From Chlamydiota bacterium (GTDB lineage Bacteria > Chlamydiota > Chlamydiia > Chlamydiales > SM23-39), in the NCBI GenBank assembly GCA_027459365.1, contig DAIDIM010000145.1, forward strand, positions 1 through 14,773: 14,773 nucleotides of DNA, read 5' to 3'. Positions 7,217-14,536 of the stretch are shown in pieces. Positions within the stretch are counted from its first letter, which is position 1. Every line of letters begins with the position of its first letter. The notes below the pieces were generated by a model that did no database searches, was not told the DNA's origin, and worked only from the letters and a program-made list of their open reading frames with translations. Position numbers and translations under genes: made by a program.

Positions 7217-7834
7217 ATGATAAATATTTTTCTTAGTCAGATTGGAATAGATCTTGTAAAAGATTCTTCTTACTCTCCATTTAATTGCTTGACTCGATCT
7301 TTTGTTCAAATGCGCAAGACAGTGGATGTGGAAGAAAAAGCGATTAACTTAAGGGAATCTACTTTGAAAGCATTCGAGATACATACCCCTATCGAAGCAA
7401 TCAAAGTGGCTTCTCTTTGGAAAGATATAGCTCTAGACAAAGCTGAGCGCGATATAAATGCAAGTGAACAGTTTATTGCTTGTGTCAATGTTTGTACAGC
7501 AATTGAGCTTTATCTGGATGATTCGAAGAGATGTTATTTTTGTGAAGATGGAATGGGAAATATTCAAGGAATGATGGTTCTCCAAATGGATCCATTTCAA
7601 GTACAAGTAAGCGAGCTTGTTACAAATCCCATTAATATCCGTGCAAGCGTCAATGAAAATGAGGTAAATAAGGTGAGAGGGGTCGGAACTTACCTTCTTC
7701 AGATAGCAGAAGAGATTGCAAAGAATAATGGCAAATGCTCTGTATATTTACATCATGGATCTTCATCTATTGCTTTTTACAAAAAAAATGGCTATCAGGA
7801 GACGGACTTGATGACAATGACGAAACAAGTTTAA
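7217..7834 (+). CDS. GNAT-family N-acetyltransferase, single domain
   Basis: Up to 205 residues; substrate unknown. GNAT enzymes move an acetyl group from acetyl-CoA to an amine. The acetyl-CoA loop is KVRGVGTYLLQIAEE (residues 152-166), a variant of Q/RxxGxG/A. The C-terminal motif B is SIAFYKKNGYQETD (184-197), preceded by the strand KCSVYLHH. An earlier strand, GNIQGMMVLQ (114-123), is the usual beta-2/3 region. The start is unresolved: ATG 7217 is the outermost, but neither it nor ATG 7310 (174 residues, a more typical GNAT length) has a clear ribosome site, and the candidate promoter favours 7310. The gene precedes the GNAT-WD40 fusion on the same strand by about 120 bases and has no WD40 part of its own. 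Confidence 0.8.
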   Translation: MINIFLSQIGIDLVKDSSYSPFNCLTRSFVQMRKTVDVEEKAINLRESTLKAFEIHTPIEAIKVASLWKDIALDKAERDINASEQFIACVNVCTAIELYLDDSKRCYFCEDGMGNIQGMMVLQMDPFQVQVSELVTNPINIRASVNENEVNKVRGVGTYLLQIAEEIAKNNGKCSVYLHHGSSSIAFYKKNGYQETDLMTMTKQV

Positions 7835-7901
7835 ATTCTCAATTCCCCCACTTGGAACCTCAGTTGAGTTCGCTTTCCTCGAAGATCCCATCACAAACTT
7901 C

Positions 7902-7931
7902 TTGAGTTTTAGTAAATAATTTTTATATACT
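7902..7931 (+). promoter_or_regulatory. Promoter of the GNAT-WD40 gene
   Basis: TTGAGT (7902-7907) and TATACT (7926-7931) are 18 bases apart, close to the sigma-70/sigma-66 consensus. Transcription would begin near 7938, leaving a short leader with GGAG (7946-7949) five bases before the ATG at 7955. This suggests the fusion gene has its own promoter. Confidence 0.5.
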
Positions 7932-7954
7932 TTCGTGATCGAACTGGAGTTTGT

Positions 7955-9514
7955 ATGGCTGCATCAGCAACTGCAATAGGAGCAACGCCAAGACTTTCTT
8001 TTCATAAAGTGAATGGAAGCCATTCCGCAGAAATGAGTGAAATTACGAAAATTTTTCAAAGAGTTTTGGAGCCTCTTTATGGGTCTCAAACAAAGGCACT
8101 TCAACAGATCGAGGAGTCGAGAGATAGAAGCGCATTTTTACTTTACGAAGAATCAAAACCAGTAGGTGTTTTAGTTTTTAAGAATGTCCCTAGCAATGAA
8201 TATCAAGCATTGGGAGTTTCTAATAGTATCGAGATCAAATCGCTGTTTGTTGACCATGCCGCTCAAAATTCTGGCAAAGGTTTTGGTTCGCGTCTTGTAG
8301 ACAAGCTATATGAAGAGCTCAAAAAAATGGAACTTTCCGAGGATGGTGTACATGTCACTGTCAGCGAAACCAGGTCAGAATCTCTATTGTTTTTCCAGAA
8401 AAAACATTTTCAAATTATGCATGCCTGGGATGGACGCTATCAGCCGGGAACTCGCGAGTTTCTTTTATCATGTCCTCATAGGATTCGACAGCAGGCCGCT
8501 ATCCAAATTCGTTCACATGTATTACCACAGGGCGTCATTTTTGAAATTTCAAGAGCTCACATTGATTCTATCCACGGATTTGTCAAGGGAATTAGAGATA
8601 CATTTATTAGTGCTTCAAAAGATAGTTCTGTTTTTTTATGGGATCTGACAGGACAAAAAATACGGACTGTAGATGAGGGAGAACCGCTGCATACCTCGGA
8701 TGAGCGTTGGGTAACAGCACTCCTCAATCAACAAGATCGATATCTTTGCACAGGCCATCGGGATGGAAAGTTAGAGCAATGGACAATCGAAGGGGATCAT
8801 ATAAAAAATATTCCTACGATTATGCCAACGTTTGCGCACGTCAGCAACCGCTTTAATACCAATAGAATCACATGTCTTGCTTCCGGTTATTCTCCTTCCA
8901 CTATTTTTATTGGTTTTCCAACAAAATTTGATGAATATCATTTGGAGGAAAATCAATACAAATCTAAAGGCGAGCTCTATTCCAATGATTGGGTCTATGC
9001 CATCCATCCATTTTCTGAAGATTGCGTTTTTACTGTTGAAGGGGCCTCAGCTCATTTGAGGAAAAAAGAAGGAAGTATGTGGAAAGAAGAAGGTTCAGTA
9101 ATTCCGGAAGAGAGTCGTTATTTTGATGGGAGTAGTCAAAAAATGCAAAGACCTTTTATCTCGTCAATTGCCCCAATCAATTCGTCCACTTCTCATATTG
9201 CAGCTACCCTATTTAGCGGGGCTGTCAAAATCATGGACATCGAAAAAAAAGTAGAAGTTGCTCGATGGCAGGAACATGTAGGTAGAGTCTGGCAAGTAAT
9301 CTCTTTATCAGATGGGCGCATTGCCACTTGTGGAGATGATCAAACGGTCAAACTCTTCGATATTAAAGAAAAAGCAAGTACAAAAAATCTTGCCGGTTTC
9401 CCAGCTCCAGTTCAGGCCCTTCTCAACCCGAAGGATCATATGGTGATAACCGGATGTGGGAAAAATCAATCAAGCGGAGAAGCTGCGATTCGCGCTTACG
9501 ATTTACGCGCTTGA
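7955..9514 (+). CDS. GNAT acetyltransferase fused to a WD40 beta-propeller
   Basis: 519 residues in two modules. Residues about 13-175 are a GNAT domain: strand KPVGVLVFKNV (68-78), then IKSLFVDHAAQNSGKGFGSR (94-113) with the acetyl-CoA loop Q104-x-x-G107-x-G109, and motif B SLLFFQKKHFQ (143-153). Residues about 198-519 form a WD40-type propeller with blade endings such as SSVFLWDL (224-231), GKLEQWTI (271-278), GAVKIMDI (422-429), QTVKLFDI (463-470) and AAIRAYDL (510-517), plausibly seven blades. Start ATG 7955 has GGAG five bases upstream. WD40 propellers bind proteins or other ligands; the fusion suggests the propeller steers the acetyltransferase to a target. The propeller is clearly paralogous to the protein at 9496-10524. 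The stop overlaps that gene's stop by 19 bases, tail to tail. No signal peptide is visible. An exported effector is possible but nothing in the sequence proves it. Confidence 0.88.
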   Translation: MAASATAIGATPRLSFHKVNGSHSAEMSEITKIFQRVLEPLYGSQTKALQQIEESRDRSAFLLYEESKPVGVLVFKNVPSNEYQALGVSNSIEIKSLFVDHAAQNSGKGFGSRLVDKLYEELKKMELSEDGVHVTVSETRSESLLFFQKKHFQIMHAWDGRYQPGTREFLLSCPHRIRQQAAIQIRSHVLPQGVIFEISRAHIDSIHGFVKGIRDTFISASKDSSVFLWDLTGQKIRTVDEGEPLHTSDERWVTALLNQQDRYLCTGHRDGKLEQWTIEGDHIKNIPTIMPTFAHVSNRFNTNRITCLASGYSPSTIFIGFPTKFDEYHLEENQYKSKGELYSNDWVYAIHPFSEDCVFTVEGASAHLRKKEGSMWKEEGSVIPEESRYFDGSSQKMQRPFISSIAPINSSTSHIAATLFSGAVKIMDIEKKVEVARWQEHVGRVWQVISLSDGRIATCGDDQTVKLFDIKEKASTKNLAGFPAPVQALLNPKDHMVITGCGKNQSSGEAAIRAYDLRA

Positions 9515-10524
9515 GCTGCTGCTGCACTCGGAAAGCGTAAATCCCAAAGAGATATCTCGGCCTTCGAATTACTCTTCACGACATTCTCTGCGCAAGATGA
9601 TGAGAGTAAAAAATTTCCACTCGTAAGTAAGTTGGCAACTCGTCCTAAGAATCCAGTCATGCAAAACACACTTTTTCGCTGCCGTATATCATAAATGCGC
9701 ACTGTCGCATCATCTGCGCCGCTTACAATTACTTGAGGAAATAGTAGATTCTCTACCTTCCAAACTCTTCCCTGATGTTCGTTATATCGAATAAATTCCT
9801 TACAGCATGTCAAATCGTGCACTCGAACGCTTCCGTCAAATGTGGCAGTAGCAACAAAGGGATTTCCCTCAACAAAAGGGAGAATAGAAGAAATAAAGGG
9901 TCTATGAGTTGCTTTTTTTTGTGCATGAGAGGCTGTTTGAATCAAAGCTATTTTATCCCAATTCGTTTGCACTTTCTTGAAAAGTTCAAGTTCAGTTCCT
10001 GTAACTACAAGAGCTGTATCTGGAGTTAATAAACGAAAACAGTAGACCCAATCACGATCACTTGTTTGACATTGAGAAACAATTTCCTTTCGAGCAAGAT
10101 CATACTCTAGAAATCCTTTGGCCCGTCCTATAAAAAGTAGATTTGGTTTTTCAAATGTTAGGCAATCAATCCGACTTTGATTTCGCTCTTTACAACCTGG
10201 AATATTTTCAGTGCTTTGATTTGCCATGATCGTCATCCCCATGCCAGTCAAATCATGCTGTTCAACTCTCCCATCCCTTGTTCCTATGAAAAATGAATCA
10301 TTTGTATAGGGGGCTATCGCAGTGATCCATTTCTTATAGTCGATGTGACCTGCTGCTATTTGAGCCACTCTTTCGAGTCCTGGGAATTTCCAAGCTGCAT
10401 GAGTTCCATCTTTTGAACCTGTTACAATTGTTTTTTCGTCTTCTAAAAAAACCATTGCGTGAACATCATCTCGATGTACATCATAATGAGTATTGATATG
10501 TTTACATGTAATAGCGGTTGTCAT
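9496..10524 (-). CDS. WD40 beta-propeller protein, paralog of the neighbouring fusion's C-terminus
   Basis: 342 residues, essentially all propeller. Blade endings: DGTHAAWKF (39-47), DGRVEQHDL (84-92), KGFLEYDL (136-143), DGSVRVHDL (230-238), DATVRIYDI (272-279) and AEISLWDL (322-329). It aligns along its whole length with residues ~198-519 of the fusion at 7955-9514. For example, RPFISSI occurs in both, and EHQGRVWKV here matches EHVGRVWQV there, each followed by a GxDDxTV-[KR]-[LI]-[FY]-DI blade. ATG 10524 has a GAGG ribosome site (AGAGGGAAG). The first 23 bases overlap the end of the GNAT-ASCH gene, so the two are probably translationally coupled. It carries no enzyme domain and probably serves as the partner or scaffold of the GNAT-ASCH protein. 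Confidence 0.88.
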   Translation of the reverse strand: MTTAITCKHINTHYDVHRDDVHAMVFLEDEKTIVTGSKDGTHAAWKFPGLERVAQIAAGHIDYKKWITAIAPYTNDSFFIGTRDGRVEQHDLTGMGMTIMANQSTENIPGCKERNQSRIDCLTFEKPNLLFIGRAKGFLEYDLARKEIVSQCQTSDRDWVYCFRLLTPDTALVVTGTELELFKKVQTNWDKIALIQTASHAQKKATHRPFISSILPFVEGNPFVATATFDGSVRVHDLTCCKEFIRYNEHQGRVWKVENLLFPQVIVSGADDATVRIYDIRQRKSVFCMTGFLGRVANLLTSGNFLLSSSCAENVVKSNSKAEISLWDLRFPSAAAAQARKS

Positions 10525-11485
10525 CTTCCCTCTGTCTTCTACGATCTAAAGTAGATTGCGAACTTTGTTGATTCAGATTTGGACTTGGTTCTACTTCAAG
10601 ATGCAAAGCAACAACTCCAAATTGTGCGGCACCTGCAGCATAACCAGGAATTCGGTCATACATTGACACTCCGACGTCTAAATTATTCACGCCTGGCAAG
10701 CATTTTTCGATACCTACTGTTTGCAACATGTCTCGAAAAGATCGAAAAGTTTGCACATCTTTTACTTTACAATATACTTTTTGATCACCAGAATAAAAAC
10801 AAAAGCGATTTCCCATTCTCGCTTTCCCAAAAACTCCTTTATTGAGTCGACCTTCTACTGTTTTTTTCCCTTGCTTAATCAAATTAAGATATTCAATTTT
10901 AAGAGGCATAGGAAGATAATCTTGTTCAGTCATAGTTGTTGCCGGTTTGTTTGTTTGAGCAGTAGCTGAAGGTAATGGAAGTAATGGAGGCATTACAGGT
11001 TTTGCTATTTGTGGCTTCAATAATGCAAGTAATGCACATTCGCCAGTCGCTGACGTCCCCTTCAATTGAAAACCATTTTGAAGGAAAGCTTGCAATTTTC
11101 CTTGATCTGATTGTTTTATAGTCGCATGCATTGCGTCGGCATTTTTTGCAGCAGCTCGAACCTTAGCAAATTGAAGAAGGGAGGAACCAATTCCAAGTTC
11201 TGAAGAAAATAGTGATAAAGCATAAATTTTTAAACTTAGATATTTCACGTTTGCATCGACTTTTTCTTTCGGAGTGTCCGCTATCACAATCATCCCTTTG
11301 GGCACTTGTCCTAGATATGCGATGCGACAAGTGCAATCTTCTGCTTTTTGAATGCGTTTATATATATCAGAATCAACGCCGAACCTTTGTCCAACAATTT
11401 GCATCCTTTCAGGCTTTTCTCTCACAGGCTTTAATTCATACTGAGTAGTAGGAATACAGTAATTTGCTGGTGGTGGAATGGCCAT
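10502..11485 (-). CDS. GNAT-like plus ASCH two-domain protein
   Basis: 327 residues from ATG 11485. I prefer this start to ATG 11497 because GAGGAAG sits six bases before it and overlaps the longer start's first codons. Residue numbers below count from 11497. Residues ~25-165 are GNAT-like: strand PKGMIVIADTP (66-76), the loop SELGIGSSLLQFAK (99-112) with LGIG in the acetyl-CoA position but without the usual Q/R, and motif B LQAFLQNGFQ (135-144). A proline-rich linker (165-195) follows. Residues ~196-303 are an ASCH domain: YLNLIKQGKKTVEGRLNKG (203-221), then GNRFCFYSG, DVQTFRSFRDML (247-258) with CLPG, and YAAGAAQFGVVALHLE at the end. ASCH domains are RNA-linked folds, and the YqfB branch hydrolyses N4-acetylcytidine. 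The C-terminus overlaps the WD40 gene by 23 bases. Missing GNAT residues may mean weak or no acetyltransferase activity. Confidence 0.82.
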   Translation of the reverse strand: MAIPPPANYCIPTTQYELKPVREKPERMQIVGQRFGVDSDIYKRIQKAEDCTCRIAYLGQVPKGMIVIADTPKEKVDANVKYLSLKIYALSLFSSELGIGSSLLQFAKVRAAAKNADAMHATIKQSDQGKLQAFLQNGFQLKGTSATGECALLALLKPQIAKPVMPPLLPLPSATAQTNKPATTMTEQDYLPMPLKIEYLNLIKQGKKTVEGRLNKGVFGKARMGNRFCFYSGDQKVYCKVKDVQTFRSFRDMLQTVGIEKCLPGVNNLDVGVSMYDRIPGYAAGAAQFGVVALHLEVEPSPNLNQQSSQSTLDRRRQREDDNRYYM

Positions 11486-11555
11486 AGACTTCCTCATATT
11501 TTTTTACAAAAAAAATTTACAACATTTTTGGAATAATAAAAAAGATAAATCCAGT

Positions 11556-11686
11556 GAGCCATTCCCGATGTGTCTCTTCGACGATATTCGAGAATCTTTT
11601 CGACGATTTTACTGCCATTTTTCGCAAAGCCATATAAGTTGGTAAGATATCTGCTCTCCTCGAAGAATTCACACCGAGAATGGCTC
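11556..11686 (-). repeat. Long imperfect inverted repeat, possible structured RNA or small repeat element
   Basis: Arms 11556-11581 (GAGCCATTCCCGATGTG plus TCTCTTCGA) and 11660-11686 pair over about 22 positions. The only two mismatches in the outer 17 bases would be C-A on the plus strand but become G-U pairs in RNA made from the minus strand. That is the direction of the flanking ABC-F and GNAT-ASCH genes. The arms flank about 78 bases containing further TCGACGAT-type repeats. The first arm met by minus-strand transcription begins 11 bases after the ABC-F stop. Two minus frames are open across much of it, one with the stretch NIVEETHREWLTGFIFF, so a remnant of a repeated or coding element is also possible. 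Confidence 0.5.
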
Positions 11687-11697
11687 CAGTGAAGAAA

Positions 11698-13419
11698 TTA
11701 AAGTCTTGAGAAAAGTATTTCTAGTTCTTGATAGAGTTGATCGATTTTCTTTTGTTGCTCTTCAACTTTTTTTGCAAGATCTAGAGATCTCGGATTTTGA
11801 TTTAGCATTTCGACATTCTTTGCAAGTTGTTCTTCAAATGTTTTGATTTGCTCTTCTATTTTTTTGATTTCCCGTTCTAAATTATTTGGTTTTTTAGGAG
11901 GAAGGGTTTTTTTTATAGGAGGAGGCTTTTTCTCTTCCTCTTCCCAACCGATTTTTTCTAAGAATTCGTCGTAATTTCCAAGGAATGTTGTCTGTGAATT
12001 TCTGCCGCACAAAATAATTTGTGTGAGATTGAGCCTTCGCAAAATCAGTTCACTATGTGTCACGATGATGACAGATCCTGGAAAATCATCCATTGCATCA
12101 ATGAGCGCTTCTATCGATTCTATATCGAGATGGTGCGTTGGTTCATCAAGGAGAAGAAGGTTGCACGGTTTTGCTAAGATTTTTCCAAGGAGAACACGGC
12201 TTTTTTCTCCGCCAGAAAGTTGCGACATCGTTTTTAAGGAATCGTCGCCACTAAACATCATGAGACCAGAGATGGCTTTTATTTGTGTATAGGAAAGGAG
12301 AGGATTTGCAAGAGAAATCTCTTCTTCTATCGTATGCTTTGAATTAAGCCGTTCTATGTGCGTTTGTCCGAAGTAGCCGATTTTACAATTTTCAGAAGTG
12401 AATAATTTCCCTCCTTTAGGTTTTAATTCAGAATTGATGAGTCGAAGTAGAGTTGATTTGCCACGACCATTTTTCCCAATGATCCCGATTCGCTCTTTTC
12501 TTCCCATCAGGAAAGAGATATTTTCAATTAGAGGCTCATCTGTATAGGAAAAGGAGAGATTTTGCGCTTCTAACATCTTTTCGCCAAAAAAAGGGGCTGC
12601 ATTGAATGAAAAATCGAGATTCGAAAGGGCATTTAGTTTTTCAAGTGCCGGTTCTCTTTCAAGCATTTTAAGTTTTGATTGCGCTTGAGCCGCTTTAGTT
12701 GCCTTTGCACCAAAGCGCTCAGCAAATTGCTCAGCGTGCGCCTTTTTTTTCTCAATTTTTATTCGGGTCTTTTCATGTAGCTCTTCTTCGACCACGATTT
12801 TTTCAAAATAGTGAATTGTGCTTCCTTTAAACTTTCTAATTTCGTTTCTATGTAGGCCCATCGTGTGAGTGCAGACTTGATCAAGAAAGTCGCGATCATG
12901 CGAAATGAGGATAAATTCTCCCTTCCAACGGAGCAAAAATTGCGTCAGCCAACGTATGGAGAGAATATCTAAGTAGTTTGTCGGTTCATCTAAAAGAAGG
13001 CAATCTGGCTCTGAAATAATCACTTTAGCTAAATGGAGTCGCAGTGCATAGCCACCAGAAAACGTGGAGGGTGAACGATCGAAGTCTTCAATTGTAAATC
13101 CAAGGCCTAGAAGAATTTTTTCTGCTTTATAAACCATTTCTTCTTCGCCTTTTGGAAGACCCATTGCTGCCTCTTCAAGAAGTGTCTGTTTTGTGAATTG
13201 AATATGTTGTTGAAGATAACCAATTCTATAGCCGCGAGGTATCGAAATAGAGCCAGAATCGGGTTCGATTTGCTTTTCAATGATTTTAAAAAGAGTCGAT
13301 TTGCCAGAACCATTTCTCCCAACAAGAGCGCATCGCTCTCCTTTTTGAAGAGTAAAAGAAGCGTGAGAAAAGAGGATATTACCTGCAAAAGAGAGGCTTA
13401 CATCATCAAATTGAATCAT
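11698..13419 (-). CDS. ABC-F family ATPase (ribosome-associated type)
   Basis: 573 residues, two ATP-binding cassettes on one chain and no membrane segment, the ABC-F pattern (Uup/YheS/EttA relatives). Cassette 1: Walker A GRNGSGKST (34-42), signature FSGGYALRLHLAK (120-132), Walker B LLLDEP (141-146), switch H174. A charged linker (~205-265, P-site tRNA-interaction motif region in ABC-F) follows. Cassette 2: GKNGRGKST (315-323), LSGGEKSRVLLGK (401-413), LLLLDEP (421-427), H455 in an unusual THSELIL context. After a KPPPIKKTLPPKKP linker (~497-511) a coiled coil (513-573, NLEREIKKIEEQIKTFEEQL) closes the protein, as in Uup/YheS types. Known ABC-F members adjust translation by binding the ribosomal E site; which one this is cannot be decided here. 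Its ATG overlaps the stop of the 122-residue gene by 4 bases. Confidence 0.93.
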   Translation of the reverse strand: MIQFDDVSLSFAGNILFSHASFTLQKGERCALVGRNGSGKSTLFKIIEKQIEPDSGSISIPRGYRIGYLQQHIQFTKQTLLEEAAMGLPKGEEEMVYKAEKILLGLGFTIEDFDRSPSTFSGGYALRLHLAKVIISEPDCLLLDEPTNYLDILSIRWLTQFLLRWKGEFILISHDRDFLDQVCTHTMGLHRNEIRKFKGSTIHYFEKIVVEEELHEKTRIKIEKKKAHAEQFAERFGAKATKAAQAQSKLKMLEREPALEKLNALSNLDFSFNAAPFFGEKMLEAQNLSFSYTDEPLIENISFLMGRKERIGIIGKNGRGKSTLLRLINSELKPKGGKLFTSENCKIGYFGQTHIERLNSKHTIEEEISLANPLLSYTQIKAISGLMMFSGDDSLKTMSQLSGGEKSRVLLGKILAKPCNLLLLDEPTHHLDIESIEALIDAMDDFPGSVIIVTHSELILRRLNLTQIILCGRNSQTTFLGNYDEFLEKIGWEEEEKKPPPIKKTLPPKKPNNLEREIKKIEEQIKTFEEQLAKNVEMLNQNPRSLDLAKKVEEQQKKIDQLYQELEILFSRL

Positions 13420-13784
13420 CTTTTAACATCGAGTGGTTTTAAAATGCATCGACCTTTATGGAAAATGACCTCTTCGATCGTCGTGTCAACAAAATCAGAT
13501 CTGCTAGAAAAATCAAATAATTGATCATCCTTTCTATCTGTTTTCAACGAACAATTCCATATATTTTGAAATATAATCATTTCGTCCGTATCTGACTTAG
13601 ATATTTTTGAACTCAATCTTGTTTGTTGTTGAGCCAATCGGATTGAATTTGTTGTGACTTGAGAAACTTGTTGTTTTTTGAAAATGTGTGCCAGCTGTGG
13701 TTTGATATCTTCTCTTTTCACATGTGGACAAACATTTGAACAGACTTGAATGGTGAAAGTATTTTTGTGGATTGGAGTAGACAT
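13416..13784 (-). CDS. Hypothetical protein, 122 residues
   Basis: No family recognised. The protein is polar, with an early cysteine pattern (QVCSNVCPHVKRED, C15 and C19, preceded by beta-like FTIQ), a glutamine-rich middle (HIFKKQQVSQV; RLAQQQTRLSS) and a beta-rich end (IIFQNIWNCS; EEVIFHKGRCILKPL). No signal peptide or membrane segment is seen. ATG 13784 has AAGGAA five bases upstream, inside the 8-base gap after the methyltransferase stop, and its own stop overlaps the ABC-F start (ATGA). This tight packing between two conserved genes argues that it is real and co-translated. The CxxxC pair could bind metal or form a disulfide; that is speculative. Confidence 0.7.
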   Translation of the reverse strand: MSTPIHKNTFTIQVCSNVCPHVKREDIKPQLAHIFKKQQVSQVTTNSIRLAQQQTRLSSKISKSDTDEMIIFQNIWNCSLKTDRKDDQLFDFSSRSDFVDTTIEEVIFHKGRCILKPLDVKR

Positions 13785-13792
13785 GTGGTTCC

Positions 13793-14536
13793 TTATGGGT
13801 TCAATTTTGCCAAAATAGTTAGAAATAGGGGAAACTCAAGACGTGCTCTATCTTCCATTTTTGCTTTCCCTCCAACACTTTTTTTGTCTGAACACCACTC
13901 TTCAAGGTGGGTCACTGCGAGATGATTTTTTGAAAGGGCGGAAAAGTAAAATGTGAGAGGATGGTGAAAAGTGTAGGTTGTGGCAGATTTATCCCCTTTA
14001 CTTGGAGATGTTTGGATAGGGATTTTTTGAGGAGTCATATAGAGGTTCATCCGCCTATATTGAATATGCATTTTCTCATCAATTCCCCAATTGCTTTGTC
14101 GTGGAATGCGAAAGCATGGGTGATTCAGAATTAAGAGGAGTTTACCTTTCGTTTTAAGATGATAAGCGGCTTGGCTAATAGCAAGTTCTGGAAATTCCAT
14201 ATTTTGTAGAGAAAGTATGAAACAAGCTGCATCATATTTTTGATCGTTGAGAGGAAGGGGAGCACAGGCGTCTGCTAAAATGAACTCTCTATCGGACATT
14301 TTTTTGGCTGTGTTGAGAAGGGATTTAGAGTTATCGATGCCAGTATACTTGATTGTTTTGGGAAGCTTCCTTTCTAAGACGCCTTGGCCACAACCAAGAT
14401 CGAGAAGGGAGTTTCCAGATTTTAGATCAAGAAGTACAAGTGCATTTTTTAGAATCATCGTTTCATGATAGTAGTGCCCTTTTTCTCCAACGCACCGGTT
14501 ATACCACTCTTCTGAGTTTTCCCAGCTAGATTCCAT
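13793..14536 (-). CDS. Class I SAM-dependent methyltransferase
   Basis: 247 residues. The SAM-binding Rossmann core is clear: motif I LLDLGCGQG (44-52), acidic end of strand 2 YTGIDNS (64-70), REFILADACAPLPL (83-96) for motif II/III, then YDAACFILSLQNM (101-113) and the strand KGKLLLILNHPCFRIPRQ (130-147). The last element with SNWGIDE and QYRRMNLYM resembles a subgroup of methyltransferase-11 proteins with an HPCFRIPRQ motif; the substrate is unknown (a small molecule or lipid is likely, given the UbiE/type-11 similarity). ATG 14536 has no ribosome site but lies eight bases before the stop of an upstream open frame (14526), so translation is probably coupled. It heads the tight group with the 122-residue gene and the ABC-F ATPase. 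Confidence 0.88.
   Translation of the reverse strand: MESSWENSEEWYNRCVGEKGHYYHETMILKNALVLLDLKSGNSLLDLGCGQGVLERKLPKTIKYTGIDNSKSLLNTAKKMSDREFILADACAPLPLNDQKYDAACFILSLQNMEFPELAISQAAYHLKTKGKLLLILNHPCFRIPRQSNWGIDEKMHIQYRRMNLYMTPQKIPIQTSPSKGDKSATTYTFHHPLTFYFSALSKNHLAVTHLEEWCSDKKSVGGKAKMEDRARLEFPLFLTILAKLNP

Noticed and set aside
7070..7309. Minus-strand 79-codon frame in the AT-rich spacer before the GNAT gene
   Set aside because: Lysine/isoleucine/tyrosine-rich translation with no ribosome site; it overlaps the GNAT 5' end and looks like a chance open frame in AT-rich DNA.
7835..7870. CTCAA...TTGAG inverted pair after the single GNAT gene as a terminator
   Set aside because: Five-base stem with a 20-plus-base loop and no T run; not convincing.
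13107..13388. Minus-strand 93-codon frame inside the ABC-F gene
   Set aside because: Shifted frame fully inside a well-supported ABC-F coding region; no own ribosome site or recognisable domain.
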